A stretch of 64,000 nt of DNA from CAYZGU01 sp964478165 (GCA_964478165.1 CAYZGU010000032.1:62001-126000); one strand, 5' to 3'; counted from the stretch's first letter, positions 53,168 through 62,684 are shown. Numbers and translations are program-made. Notes: generated by a model not told the origin, from the sequence alone.

Positions 53168-53844
53168 TTGCTAGTATTTGAACATCATGTTTTCAGTGCT
53201 TATTTTCAAAGGCTGGTGTTTGAGAAAATCAGCCAATTGAAGTCTGCGTTTTTATTCCAGGCCGTATGGACTGAGGTCTGGATTTGGGAGGATAATCTGT
53301 TCGATATTGTAGTTAGAGGTGATTAAGCTCCGAATGGGTGGGAAGGCGATTTGGCATGCCTCTTGGTGAAACGCTCTTAGTAGTAGGAATCAAACTTTCT
53401 GAGTTGAGTGTGCTGTCTGCTATTGAATTGCTGTCGTGTTTGTTGTTTTTTCTGATATCTGTCAACAACGACCGGGCTGGGATAACCAAGTGGCAATATC
53501 GTCCTGTCCTTATTTGGTTTCGGATGGTGTTGGTTTCGATTCCCATCAATTCGTCAGGAATCTTGGAGTTCATCTTGGGAACACCACGGAAATCCAGTTT
53601 CACCTTAGGATGTGGTCTGGAAGGTTTTAGCCAATCTTACGTTCTGTTCAGCGTTTTCTCTCTCGACCTCTATCCAAAGGCCAGAATGTCAATCAGCCCA
53701 GTGGTGTCAGAGTTGCCTGTATGCGGTACAAGGAATGCTTTGTCCGAAGAGTTTAATCATCGGTGCGCCCCGATTTTTGACTGCTGACACGCCAAGGCGG
53801 GGAATGAGTTACTAACCGAAGTCGTTGAAAAGCCCCCGCTATAA

Positions 53845-54263
53845 ATAGCTGGTAAAGCAGGTGTTCTGGATGTTGTCTATATCAGAAGTATATGGAATCT
53901 TAAGGAGATCAGCAAACAAGTGCGATTCGGAAGTCTAGGGAGTTTTGAGTTGAGTGCTAGGGTGGTGCCGAGTGATAGCGTACAACCGAATTGGATCTGG
54001 ACTGAAATTCGCGCAAGAAAACTGATTGAGTTTCACATATCTCAAGCTGATGGGTAAATGTCACACATTCTCAAGTGACGGAGGAACATCTAATTCGGGA
54101 TGCTCACGCTAATAGAGATCAATGGGTGCATAGTTTGGAACTTTCTGGCGATAAAGAATTCGAGCTTACACTAAGGCATGCGCCTCATATTCCCAAGAAG
54201 CAAAAGACGCTCTACATCAATCCCGATCTGCTGTCAGTGAGGAGAGACATTCCAGAGGATTAA
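53845..54263 (+). pseudogene. possible frameshifted gene remnant
   Basis: Two adjacent plus-strand frames read like protein: a 70-codon stretch to 54057 (including SFELSARVVPSDSVQPNWIW and TEIRARKLIEFHISQADG) and, in another frame, an overlapping stretch to 54263 (including LELSGDKEFELTLRHAPHIP and KTLYINPDLLSVRRDIPED). Neither has a start with a ribosome site. Together they suggest one gene broken by a frameshift near 54055. Origin unknown; chance cannot be excluded. Confidence 0.25.
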
Positions 54264-54622
54264 ATCGCTAACAGATTAAGTTTCATGGTGGCTGAGGAGA
54301 AGCTAGAGCTTACTGGATAACCAGTATCTCGAGTGTGACAAGCTTCTGTGACTCTGCTAATAAGATTCCCCGCTGTGAAGGATTCAGGAGATCGCAGCGA
54401 TCCACGAATCCGGGCGTTGAAGTTGCCATGAGAACGACGAGGGGAATACATAAGGGTTGTGGGCTCGATTCGGTAAAAAATGCGCAAGTAGTTCGAGCGT
54501 GAGGCTCTCAACGTCGTTGGTGTGCAATCTAATTCTGCCGTTGATTCTTCGGGTGGAGAGCAGGCTCGATGCCGATTACCCCTTCGGTTTCTGACTTTTT
54601 GTGATATCTTAGACAAACAAAC

Positions 54623-56482
54623 CTATTGCTTTCGATGATATAGATACCACTCTACCAAAAGCAACAAGACACTGAAACCGACTGTATACTTCCAAATCTC
54701 GCGATTGACCTGTTTCTCACGGGTTAATCCGTTGCTCTGGGCGGAAATGGACCTCTGCGGATCGTTTTCCTTTCGTGGTTGAGACAGTCTAGATTCTTCT
54801 GGGTTGAGAAAATTCACCACGAATTGTCCTAACTGATGTTCCTCAACGAAAACTGTATATACCCCAACCTGTGTTGTATCCGTAAATGTAAAGGGAGATG
54901 ATTGCAAAACAACGTTCGTCCGAGATTTATCCGGAAATTCCACCGTTAATCTCTTCTGCAAGTTGGGGTTGTTGACAGAGATTCGAACGGGCGCTCCCAC
55001 CCTTAGGCTATCAGGCTGGATGGGAGTCTTAGGGCGAGATAGCCATTCGAGACATCGGGACATGAAGATTGGTGCAGATGGAATTGAGAGCGCAAAGCGT
55101 GAAATCTGAAGATTGAAGGCGTCGAATGCAAACACTACGACCTTTCCCGTAGAATGTTCACCGTACCAGATTAATGGTCCTTGAGTGGTTTCAACAAGCG
55201 TTATTCCCCAGATTGGCAATTGAGGAATTAGTGACTTCCTAACCTGCATATCAATTAGGGAGGAATTCTTCGTCATCGAATGTCCCTGCTCTTGGTCGAT
55301 TACTCGAACCAACCCAGTTGTGCTCTTTATTGGCATAAATGGTAATCCATCAATAGGGTCTAAGAAGATAGAGTTCACCTCTGGTAGATTTTCGGGAATA
55401 AACTGGTCAAAGATTATAATATCTTGATCTTCTCTTTCCCGGTACTCCTGTGGTTGGATTTGTTCGAAACTGATATTTGCATTAGTCATGAGCATTTTTT
55501 TCAATAAGGGCTGGGAACGACTGCTAACAAGGAGCACATTTGACCTCGAGGGGCGATGTAGGAGTGCCGATGCAATGTTATCAAGTTCCAAGTCGTCGTC
55601 TAGTTCGAGGCGGGTGCTAGCAATCAAGCCGTCAAAGCCGTTATCATCGAAAGTGAACACGATTGACTTCACTTCGTTGGCTTGCAACGTCAGAGTTTCA
55701 TCATCGAACCATGTACGGCCAATGTCCAAACGTACGCGAAACGTTATTTCCTGCGTTCCGAAATTGTGAAGGCCAGTGAGTATTTGAAATCTACTTGGTG
55801 TCTCTGGATGTCGCGAAGCGTGGAAATTCACGATTCCTACATTGTTGGGTGTCGCGCCTACAGGAATATATCTATATTTTTCCGAATTTGGAAATACTTC
55901 AGCGTTGTCACCAATGAAGAAGACAATAGTGTTTGGGTTGCCGACGTATGCCCTCGTGGAGTCAAAAATTAGCTTCAAATTTACTGATGTGTGTTGTGGA
56001 GTTATCTTAGCAATTGCACGGCGTAGCTTTTCTTTATCGGTTGTCAATCCTTGGTGAATGTGGTGTGGGGGACGCGACGTGTCCATTATCAGCATCTGAC
56101 TTGTTTCATCAAGTCGACTGATTAATTCCAGTGCTTTTGTCTTTGCTATGTCAAGCCGCGTATCCCCTAATTCTCTCGATTGCATACTTGCGGAATTCTC
56201 GATGATGAGAATAGATTGACCTTGGAGAGCTGCGGAACGACGCAACGTGGGGCGTGCAACGCTGATAACCGCGACAAACACAAAGAACAGCTGTAGAGCG
56301 AATAATAACGAGTTGGAATGCCGTCGGAAGGGTACATTGGCTTTCATGTCTTCAACGGCCTCAAGCCAGAACATTACGCTGGGAACGAAATAGCGCTGGC
56401 GACGCAACTTGAGGAATTGTAACAACGCTACAATTGGTAATAAAGCCAGGAGATAGAGTGCCGAAGCGTTCAGGAAGCCCAT
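54623..56482 (-). CDS. BatA/VWA-domain membrane protein
   Basis: 619 residues from the ATG at 56482. The N-terminus is the BatA-type double membrane segment (GFLNASALYLLALLPIVALLQFLKLRRQRYFVPSVMFWLEAVEDM class of motif, helices at about 7-23 and 58-78). A von Willebrand A domain follows (about 90-270), with the metal site reading IENSASM instead of the usual DxSxS, that is Asp replaced by Glu. The middle part is beta-rich and a final helix (YTVGFSVLLLLVEWYLY) returns to the membrane. Relatives occur in aerotolerance and MoxR-associated operons and probably act in assembly of envelope complexes. No MoxR ATPase is adjacent. Probably co-transcribed with the 153-residue gene upstream. Confidence 0.85.
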   Translation of the reverse strand: MGFLNASALYLLALLPIVALLQFLKLRRQRYFVPSVMFWLEAVEDMKANVPFRRHSNSLLFALQLFFVFVAVISVARPTLRRSAALQGQSILIIENSASMQSRELGDTRLDIAKTKALELISRLDETSQMLIMDTSRPPHHIHQGLTTDKEKLRRAIAKITPQHTSVNLKLIFDSTRAYVGNPNTIVFFIGDNAEVFPNSEKYRYIPVGATPNNVGIVNFHASRHPETPSRFQILTGLHNFGTQEITFRVRLDIGRTWFDDETLTLQANEVKSIVFTFDDNGFDGLIASTRLELDDDLELDNIASALLHRPSRSNVLLVSSRSQPLLKKMLMTNANISFEQIQPQEYREREDQDIIIFDQFIPENLPEVNSIFLDPIDGLPFMPIKSTTGLVRVIDQEQGHSMTKNSSLIDMQVRKSLIPQLPIWGITLVETTQGPLIWYGEHSTGKVVVFAFDAFNLQISRFALSIPSAPIFMSRCLEWLSRPKTPIQPDSLRVGAPVRISVNNPNLQKRLTVEFPDKSRTNVVLQSSPFTFTDTTQVGVYTVFVEEHQLGQFVVNFLNPEESRLSQPRKENDPQRSISAQSNGLTREKQVNREIWKYTVGFSVLLLLVEWYLYHRKQ

Positions 56483-56593
56483 TTTTATTGAGTTTCTGTG
56501 ATGCAACGCGGCTCAAGAGGACAAACAAATAGTTCGTGTGTTATCCAACCACTGTAGAAAGTGTTAGGGGTCAGCTGCGGTGCTAAGAATCGA

Positions 56594-57055
56594 CTATTGA
56601 ACCGAGTCTGTATTTGATTCAGCGGCGTTTTCAGGCGGACCAACGTTGCCTGTTTCTTTGCTTTTTATTTGCTGTAACAGTTCCTCTGCGTCTTGACGGC
56701 CGACCTCGCCGTATTGTTTCAGATGTTCGCATTCTTCACGGACCCGGTCGTAGTTGTGTTGCTCAAAGTAAATTGAACCCAGATTCTTGTGCATCTCACG
56801 GAATACACCAGGCCAATTCCGCCCTGATTTCTTACTGACCAACTGTTCGGCGTTGGTGATAGCGTGATTGACAACTTCGTCAAGCGCCGGTTTCTCCTCT
56901 GCGGAGAAACTCTTTGCATCCACACCGTCTTCCGTCATTTTCTGAATTTTCTCGTTGTATTCTCGAAGTCGATTTATTGCCTTGTCACAATCGTTGTAGG
57001 TCTTTTCGATGCTCAACGCTCCCTCAAAAAGCTTTGACAGAAATCCCAATTTCAT
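56594..57055 (-). CDS. helical protein of unknown function, TPR-like
   Basis: 153 residues with an excellent ribosome site (GGAGG six bases before the ATG) and a promoter upstream, so very likely real. Predicted almost wholly helical: KLFEGALSIEKTYNDCDKAI, LREYNEKIQKM, VVNHAITNAEQLV, and a TPR-like pair (MHKNLGSIYFEQHNYDRVRE, ECEHLKQYGEVGRQDAEELL). The C-terminal 20 residues are acidic and disordered. No family recognised. It precedes the BatA-like gene by about 110 bases on the same strand; a role in the same envelope process is inferred. Confidence 0.7.
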   Translation of the reverse strand: MKLGFLSKLFEGALSIEKTYNDCDKAINRLREYNEKIQKMTEDGVDAKSFSAEEKPALDEVVNHAITNAEQLVSKKSGRNWPGVFREMHKNLGSIYFEQHNYDRVREECEHLKQYGEVGRQDAEELLQQIKSKETGNVGPPENAAESNTDSVQ

Positions 57056-57101
57056 AGAAACCTCCGTTGAGTTATAGTCTGTAGAAGTTTATTCAACCTC
57101 T

Positions 57102-57130
57102 ATTATACCAAGGAACAGGGAATTAATCAA
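57102..57130 (-). promoter_or_regulatory. promoter of the 153-residue/VWA gene pair
   Basis: On the minus strand TTGATT (57130-57125), 17-base spacer, TATAAT (57107-57102). Predicted start near 57095, about 40 bases before the ATG at 57055. Confidence 0.65.
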
Positions 57131-57584
57131 TGTTCACTAAGTGACCTGCAAGATTCCTGGACTGTTTCTGATGAAGTTGTGCAAAGATCTGCTGTGTTTA
57201 ACAATCCATTGAAGTACGGCTGCCGCTCTGGATTGCCAGGAGAGGGCAAAATCGCCGAGCTATGGGCCTAAACTGCCCATCTGATTTCGCTGTGTGGGGA
57301 ATAGACTGGTCTCAGATTGTAAAAGGCAAGGCCCATGATAATGACTGGACACTTTGCCAGACGGCTTCTAATCTGAAACACGGTTGTCCTATGTCAATCA
57401 TATGAAATAGCGCGCAGCGATTTTAGATTAATCCCGTCTTTGATTGGTGGTACTGAGAATTTTTCCATGGCCATTCTTGTTAGTAATAAAGTGACAACCC
57501 TTGCTGTTCTTAGAGTTGGAACTCCAGATTGAGGGAAAACGGTTGCGTTTGCTGTCAAATCAGTGTAGAATAGTGCGGCGTAAT

Positions 57585-57620
57585 GTTTCCGCAATAATTT
57601 AGGTTTCCGCAATAATTTAG
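57585..57620 (+). repeat. 18-bp perfect tandem duplication
   Basis: GTTTCCGCAATAATTTAG occurs twice without spacer (57585-57602 and 57603-57620), 45 bases before the metallophosphoesterase start and just after a possible -10 element, so it lies in the likely mRNA leader. Confidence 0.9.
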
Positions 57621-57664
57621 CTCAAGAACATTTAAGGCAAGCACTCAGGTTTACGCAATTGCTA

Positions 57665-59767
57665 ATGGCCATGCAAGAAGACAGTCCTGAACTCAGATTG
57701 GTTGTCATGGGAAGCTTGGGCGTAGCTCCCAAAGCAATGTTTGAGTTAGAGGAAGCGATTTATGACATTAACCAATTGGATCCAGATGTGGTTATGGTAC
57801 TGGGCGATTTGGGAAATGTTAGTCAAGGTTTCGACGATGTTCGAAAAACGTTACAGCGTTTTAATGGGACCGTCGTGCCAGCGATTGGAGATCGTGACCT
57901 CACAGTCGAAACCTGTGGAACAGATGAGGAAAATATTGAGTTGTTTTTAAATGCCTTTGATCTTGTGCGTCCATACTATGCTTATGAACAGTCGAACATC
58001 CTTTTTGTAACACTCAGTACTGAACGACATCGTAGCCATGAGTGGCAGTGCGCGGAGGTGTTTTTGGGTGACGAGCAACTATCCTGGTTTCAGGAGACAT
58101 TGGCCAGCAATCCATCGACACCGACGATTGTCCAGTGCCATGCGCCGGTATTTGGCACTAAGGTTCCGATAGATGTAGATGTTCATGTTCGCGCCACAAA
58201 TGCCTACGTGAACCACAACCACGATCCCGAATGTCTTCTCGAAATTATCCGGCAACATCCCCAAATAGTGCTTTGGTTTTCGGGGCATGTGGACCTCAGC
58301 CAAGGACACGTCAACTCGATCTGCGTTCATGGTGGTGTTCGTTTCGTTCATGTGGGCACCCATAGCAGCGAAAAAGCGCGTGATGGGGCTCGGCATTCCC
58401 GTGTTATTGACATCCAACCGAAGAGCATCTGCATTCGGACTTTTGATCATGCTCGCCGTCAAATCGATTCTAGTTATGATTACGAAGTGGATAAAGGTCC
58501 AAATGCGCTTATGGAGTGCTGGGAGGCTTCGACGCGCTCGGGATTTTTGTCCGGAGAGATTAGCGGATTTCACGTTAATGAGAATGGCTTACACTTGAAA
58601 CCAATCCCAACTACCCACTATCTTGATTACCTAGACAAGCCTGCGTCAGCTAATGTTCAATCCATTTGTCCTACTATGGAAAAAATTTATGTAGCAACGA
58701 AAGGTGGTTGTGTGTGGGAATATAGCCGTGCGTGTGGATTGCCGCTTGGTGCGATCTATCTTGGTAAGGAATCAACCTGCGTTTTCGCAACGGATTCTCA
58801 CGTATGGAGCGGTGGCGGCGATGGGTATTTGCGCAAGGTGGGTATTGCTGATTCGTCACGATTCTTGCGGACTGATGGACTCCAGGATGAGGTTGGGAAG
58901 GTTCCTATCAAGGGTGTGGTTAGGGTGATGCAACCCATCGATTCAGAGCGGCTTCTAATCGGGACAGATAGACGGCTTTATGAAGTCAATCTCAGGAGTA
59001 ATGAACTGTTCGTAAAAGCCGTTTTCAGAAAATTAGTCTTGTCAATTCAACCAGTTCAGGAAAAGGTGTATGTGCATACAGCGGATAGTCAGATGTCAGT
59101 CTTCACTCTGTCCGATTTACAGCCTCTGCAGATTCTTCATATTCCGTCAGACTTGTATGAGGTCGATACACATGTTTGTTCCGATTTCGCTTATGTGGAT
59201 AATCAGTTCTGCTTCTTTGCCTCTCGGGAACATCACGATATCATCAAGGTCTCACTGAAACAAATGAAAATTGTTGATCGATTGCGACTCCAGGGAAAAG
59301 TGCAAGCTGTCCTCTTCGATGGAGAAGAAATCTATGCCTTGACAGAATGGGGCCAGTTACTTTGCGTTGACATGCAAAACCTGGCGATTAAGTGGCTCCG
59401 AGATCTTGAAATGGAAAAATCTGCGACGATGACTTTAGACAAACGATTTGTCTATGTCGGGACCGCGAATCCTCGTTGTCGTTGGCAGGAAGTTCAAATC
59501 ATCGAGCGTCGGAGTGATATGTGCGGTGCTCTTACTTATGCAGTTCGCACGGCCAATCTCATACGACCGGAGTTGGAGATTGACACGGACGTAAAGCGTC
59601 ATCACATCTTTCGTCCCCAACTCCGTGCAAAAGTGGGTGAGAAGTGGATTAATTTAGACCAGGAAATCTACCCGAGCAGGGAGTTTGAGATCAGTTTAGT
59701 CCTGGAACGAGGCGAAGCGACAACCGCACCCTCTATTTCGAGTATTAAGCTGAAAGGTAAAAGTTAG
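57665..59767 (+). CDS. degenerate metallophosphoesterase fused to a beta-propeller
   Basis: 700 residues from the ATG at 57665; no strong ribosome site. No signal peptide, so probably cytoplasmic. Residues 10-265 have the calcineurin-like fold: VLGDLGN, PAIGDRD, VQCHAPVFG and FSGHVDLSQGH follow the order of the family's metal-binding motifs. The first motif (normally DxH) reads MGSLG, the GNHD motif reads GDRD, and the final GHxH reads GHVD, so several ligands are lost. Residues about 300-650 are WD/PQQ-like repeats (KIYVATKGGCVWEYSR, RLLIGTDRRLYEV, EIYALTEWGQLLCVDMQN) forming a propeller. It is perhaps a binding or regulatory protein rather than an active phosphatase. pyrK follows closely. 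Confidence 0.75.
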   Translation: MAMQEDSPELRLVVMGSLGVAPKAMFELEEAIYDINQLDPDVVMVLGDLGNVSQGFDDVRKTLQRFNGTVVPAIGDRDLTVETCGTDEENIELFLNAFDLVRPYYAYEQSNILFVTLSTERHRSHEWQCAEVFLGDEQLSWFQETLASNPSTPTIVQCHAPVFGTKVPIDVDVHVRATNAYVNHNHDPECLLEIIRQHPQIVLWFSGHVDLSQGHVNSICVHGGVRFVHVGTHSSEKARDGARHSRVIDIQPKSICIRTFDHARRQIDSSYDYEVDKGPNALMECWEASTRSGFLSGEISGFHVNENGLHLKPIPTTHYLDYLDKPASANVQSICPTMEKIYVATKGGCVWEYSRACGLPLGAIYLGKESTCVFATDSHVWSGGGDGYLRKVGIADSSRFLRTDGLQDEVGKVPIKGVVRVMQPIDSERLLIGTDRRLYEVNLRSNELFVKAVFRKLVLSIQPVQEKVYVHTADSQMSVFTLSDLQPLQILHIPSDLYEVDTHVCSDFAYVDNQFCFFASREHHDIIKVSLKQMKIVDRLRLQGKVQAVLFDGEEIYALTEWGQLLCVDMQNLAIKWLRDLEMEKSATMTLDKRFVYVGTANPRCRWQEVQIIERRSDMCGALTYAVRTANLIRPELEIDTDVKRHHIFRPQLRAKVGEKWINLDQEIYPSREFEISLVLERGEATTAPSISSIKLKGKS

Positions 59768-59799
59768 CACGCGGCTCATATTCTGTGAGGAAAGGAACG

Positions 59800-60639
59800 T
59801 TGACTTCACATCACGCTATGTCAACCTTGAACCACCGGCCTAGGAAATTTGATATACTTACTAAGATAATCTCGAATGAACAGGTCGCCCAACATCATTT
59901 TCTGTTGTATTGCGAATGTCCCGAGATTGCAACGTGTGCGCTTCCAGGACAGTTTGTTCATGTCTTGATGTTGAGTGGGACAGAGTTTTTGCTTCGCCGT
60001 CCCTTTACAGTTTACACGATTGAAGGCACACGTATTTCTATGTTATACCAGGTTATTGGTGAAGGTACTGCGGCATTATCCAAAATGCAATCAGGCGCTT
60101 CGCTTCGCGTTCTTGGTCCCTTGGGGAATACCTTCCAGGTTCCAGCGAATGTTGGCCCCGCAATTCTCGTGGGAGGTGGCGCAGGCATTGCGTCGTTGAT
60201 GCTGCTTGCCGTAGCACTGAACAAAATGGGAGTAAGAACACTCGCGTTCATCGGTGCTATGAAACGAGAACGCCTTTTGAGCATCAACGACCTACGGGGA
60301 ATTCACGTTCAAACGTTTATTGCAACCGACGATGGAAGTACGGGCCATCATGGTCTTGTTACTGAACTTCTTGGCAGTGAGCTAGAACAGGCGCAGGTAC
60401 ACAAGCCGGAAAAGCCTGTGGTCTATGCCTGTGGGCCACGTGGCATGTTGCAGGCAGTAACACAGGTTGCTCAGAGCCATCAGATACCGGCACAACTTGC
60501 CATGGAGAATCGAATGGGTTGCGCGCTGGGCGTTTGTCTCGGTTGTGTTTGTAGGATTCGCACGTCTGAGGGGGGTGTTGAGTATCAACGTGTCTGCACC
60601 GAAGGCCCGGTGTTTAATGCCGACGATGTGGTTTGGTGA
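59800..60639 (+). CDS. pyrK: dihydroorotate dehydrogenase electron-transfer subunit (PyrK-like)
   Basis: 279 residues. A TTG at 59800 is chosen for the GAGGAAAGG just upstream; an ATG at 59818 is the alternative. FAD-binding domain with LRRPFTVYTI and VIGEGTAAL; NAD-binding part with LVGGGAGIASLMLLA and VYACGPRGML; C-terminal [2Fe-2S] cluster from MGCALGVCLGCVC and RVCTEGP (four cysteines). The family passes electrons from dihydroorotate oxidation by PyrD to NAD in pyrimidine synthesis. pyrD is not in the window, so a related ferredoxin-NADP-reductase-like role cannot be excluded. It follows the metallophosphoesterase-like gene by about 30 bases. Confidence 0.9.
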   Translation: MTSHHAMSTLNHRPRKFDILTKIISNEQVAQHHFLLYCECPEIATCALPGQFVHVLMLSGTEFLLRRPFTVYTIEGTRISMLYQVIGEGTAALSKMQSGASLRVLGPLGNTFQVPANVGPAILVGGGAGIASLMLLAVALNKMGVRTLAFIGAMKRERLLSINDLRGIHVQTFIATDDGSTGHHGLVTELLGSELEQAQVHKPEKPVVYACGPRGMLQAVTQVAQSHQIPAQLAMENRMGCALGVCLGCVCRIRTSEGGVEYQRVCTEGPVFNADDVVW

Positions 60640-60694
60640 GAGATATACATAAAATCTCAAATTTGGAAAATAGATAGAATTTCGGAAAACAAAA

Positions 60695-61819
60695 ATGCAA
60701 AGCTCATTTTACGAAGCACTAGCCCTTAAGGGCTTGGGAAATGAACTCCTTCCCGACCAACAGAGTCTAGAAATATTGAACTCGGCCGAGATTGAAATTC
60801 TTCCACTTCTTGATTCCGCTTATCGAGTGCGCAAGAAGTACACGGGTACGGGTGTACAGCTCCATATCATCAACAACGCCCAGAATGGCGGTTGTCCGGA
60901 GGACTGTCACTATTGTACTCAAGCCAAATCCTCGAGCACAAATATCAACAATTATTCGGTTAAGCCTGATTCGGAAATTCTGGCTGAGGCTCAGCGGGCA
61001 TATAAGTCAGGAGCATACCGATATTGCATGGTGTTTGCAGGGCGCGGCCCCTCGAGAAACCGGATTACGCGTCTGGCACGGATAATTAAGATGATTAAAT
61101 CTCAATATCCTCTGCAGGTGTGCCTATCTGCGGGATTAATCGATCAAGGGGGCGCACAGCTTCTGAAGAACGCGGGTTTAGATCGTCTGAATCACAACCT
61201 CAACACGTCAGAGGATCACTACCCGAATATTTGCACAACGCACAAATACGCAGATCGGATAAACACATTAAGTGCTGCCCAAGAAGTCGGAATTGAGCTG
61301 TGCTCGGGCCTTATCGTCGGTATGGGAGAAAGCAGCAGAGACATTATTGAAGTGGCAAAAACGCTACGGAAACTTGGGGTTAGTTCGATACCCGTTAATT
61401 TTCTTCTGCCATTCAAAGGCAACGCGTTGGACGCGCCATCTGAAATCACTCCGGAATACTGTCTGCGGGTTTTATGTCTGTTTCGTTTTCTGAATCCGGA
61501 GGCAGAGATTCGAATTGCGGCCGGTCGTGAAGTACACTTACGCAGCATGGAGGTCATGGCCCTCTATCCGGCCAACTCACTCTTTGTCGATGGTTATCTA
61601 AATGCGAAGGGTGATTCGAGAAGCCGAACCTTGCAGATGATTAAAGATGCGGGGTTTACCATCAAGGCCGATCAGTCCGTTGAGCAACTATTGCGACAGG
61701 AAGAGGAGAGTAGAAATGCGTTGGAGGTAGGTAGTGAGAATAAACTAATCAAGGATTTGAAAGAGTTAAGACCAAGGCTTGGCGCCAGTAAGATTAATCT
61801 AGAAACTGATGAGCCATAA
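60695..61819 (+). CDS. bioB: biotin synthase
   Basis: 374 residues. A radical-SAM enzyme that inserts sulfur into dethiobiotin. The [4Fe-4S] cluster motif CxxxCxxC is Cys67, Cys71, Cys74 in GGCPEDCHYCTQAKSSS. Other BioB blocks: YKSGAYRYCMVFAGRGPS, LDRLNHNLNTSEDHYPNICTTH, GLIVGMGESSRDIIEVA, NFLLPFKGN, and RIAAGREVHLRSMEVMALYPANSLFVDGYL-type C-terminus with the Arg/Asn ligands of the [2Fe-2S] cluster. The sequence continues about 50 residues beyond the usual barrel end. bioF is 24 kb away and no other bio genes are seen, so the pathway is scattered. It overlaps the next gene by 11 bases. Confidence 0.95.
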   Translation: MQSSFYEALALKGLGNELLPDQQSLEILNSAEIEILPLLDSAYRVRKKYTGTGVQLHIINNAQNGGCPEDCHYCTQAKSSSTNINNYSVKPDSEILAEAQRAYKSGAYRYCMVFAGRGPSRNRITRLARIIKMIKSQYPLQVCLSAGLIDQGGAQLLKNAGLDRLNHNLNTSEDHYPNICTTHKYADRINTLSAAQEVGIELCSGLIVGMGESSRDIIEVAKTLRKLGVSSIPVNFLLPFKGNALDAPSEITPEYCLRVLCLFRFLNPEAEIRIAAGREVHLRSMEVMALYPANSLFVDGYLNAKGDSRSRTLQMIKDAGFTIKADQSVEQLLRQEEESRNALEVGSENKLIKDLKELRPRLGASKINLETDEP

Positions 61820-62684
61820 AGCGTGTTTTTTCATTCTGATGGCGAGTGTCAGTATTCTGCTAATGCTCGTTCACAACCGCGCACAACGGTTGGGGGACAA
61901 GTATAAACAACCGGTGGGAGCTCCCCCGCTCGCGTTGCCTTATGAGTGGGCCGGGAACATCTGCCAGGTACCAATTGTGGAACCTTCGGGAATTAGCTAT
62001 CATCCTGTTCGCAGAACCTTATTCGTTGTCAGTGATGAAGGAGAGCTTCACGAGATGCGTACAGACGGGCGACCAGTGAGATCTGGGTTGTTGAATAGGT
62101 TCGACCTCGAAGGTATTACCACTAATCCGCTAACAGGATTACTCTATGCCGTTGTCGAAGGAGATGACGCTATCTTGGAGATTTCTCCCCAGACGTTTGA
62201 AGTCACCCGAAAATTTGAGATCTCTCGCGAATTTCAAGGCCAGGAACTGCTGAAGAAAGGCGGCATGGGCCTGGAGGCAATTGCCTTTCTTCCCAATTCC
62301 TCTCATCCTGAAGGCGGAACATTTTGGGTTGGAAATCAGTCATTCAGCCTGAAATCTAATCGTGAACCTTCTGTCGTCTGCGAAGTGGTTCTCCCCCTCA
62401 CTTCGACAAACTCGAAAGAAATAGGCGGTAGCATTGTCAGCTTTTTTTCGCTGAATATCATTGATATTTCGGGAATGTCTTATGACCCCTCGCGATATTG
62501 CCTGATTGTTGTTAGCGACACAACGAACCTCCTGGTGGAAGTCACTCCCGATGGGACCGTCTTGCGTCGATATCTTTTGCCGGGTGATGATCAGGAGGGC
62601 ATCGCTCTTGATCAATCGGGATTCATGTATATCGCGCAGGAAAATGGTGAAGTCGTCAAGATTGAGGACGGCCGAATCCGCTAG
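61809..62684 (+). CDS. SdiA-regulated / phytase-esterase-like propeller protein
   Basis: 291 residues. An N-terminal hydrophobic helix (about 5-21, CFFILMASVSILLMLVH) anchors or exports it. The rest is a six-bladed propeller of the SdiA-regulated/esterase-like-phytase type: EPSGISYHPVRRTLFVVSDEGEL, LEGITTNPLTGLLYAVVEGDD, GGMGLEAIAFLP, DISGMSYDPSRYCLIVVSD, DDQEGIALDQSGFMYIAQENG. Acidic residues at the blade tips probably bind calcium. The biochemical role of the family is not settled. The start overlaps bioB (ATG at 61809), so translation is probably coupled, although no functional link is known. Confidence 0.82.
   Translation: MSHKACFFILMASVSILLMLVHNRAQRLGDKYKQPVGAPPLALPYEWAGNICQVPIVEPSGISYHPVRRTLFVVSDEGELHEMRTDGRPVRSGLLNRFDLEGITTNPLTGLLYAVVEGDDAILEISPQTFEVTRKFEISREFQGQELLKKGGMGLEAIAFLPNSSHPEGGTFWVGNQSFSLKSNREPSVVCEVVLPLTSTNSKEIGGSIVSFFSLNIIDISGMSYDPSRYCLIVVSDTTNLLVEVTPDGTVLRRYLLPGDDQEGIALDQSGFMYIAQENGEVVKIEDGRIR

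Larger units (their letters stand above)
52854..54622 (+). other. 1.8-kb gap with small ORF and broken protein-like stretches
   Basis: The largest gap in the window. Apart from the two entries below, a 149-codon plus-strand frame (53338-53787, GTG start) and a 96-codon minus frame across the same bases exist, but neither has a ribosome site or recognisable domain. Near 54260-54616 only antisense-type frames are open. Confidence 0.4.
57056..57664 (+). other. divergent gap between the VWA pair and the metallophosphoesterase gene
   Basis: Holds the minus-strand promoter (57102-57130), the 18-bp tandem duplication (57585-57620), and a weak plus-strand promoter TTGCGT-N17-TAGAAT (57543-57571) just before that duplication. 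No gene seen. Confidence 0.5.

Noticed and set aside
53338..53787. 149-codon plus-strand frame
   Set aside because: GTG start without ribosome site, no recognisable domain, and an equally open minus-strand frame over the same bases; compatible with chance in a 1.8-kb gap.
54260..54616. 118-codon minus-strand frame after the VWA gene
   Set aside because: Basic and serine-rich shadow-type composition, no ribosome site, no domain.
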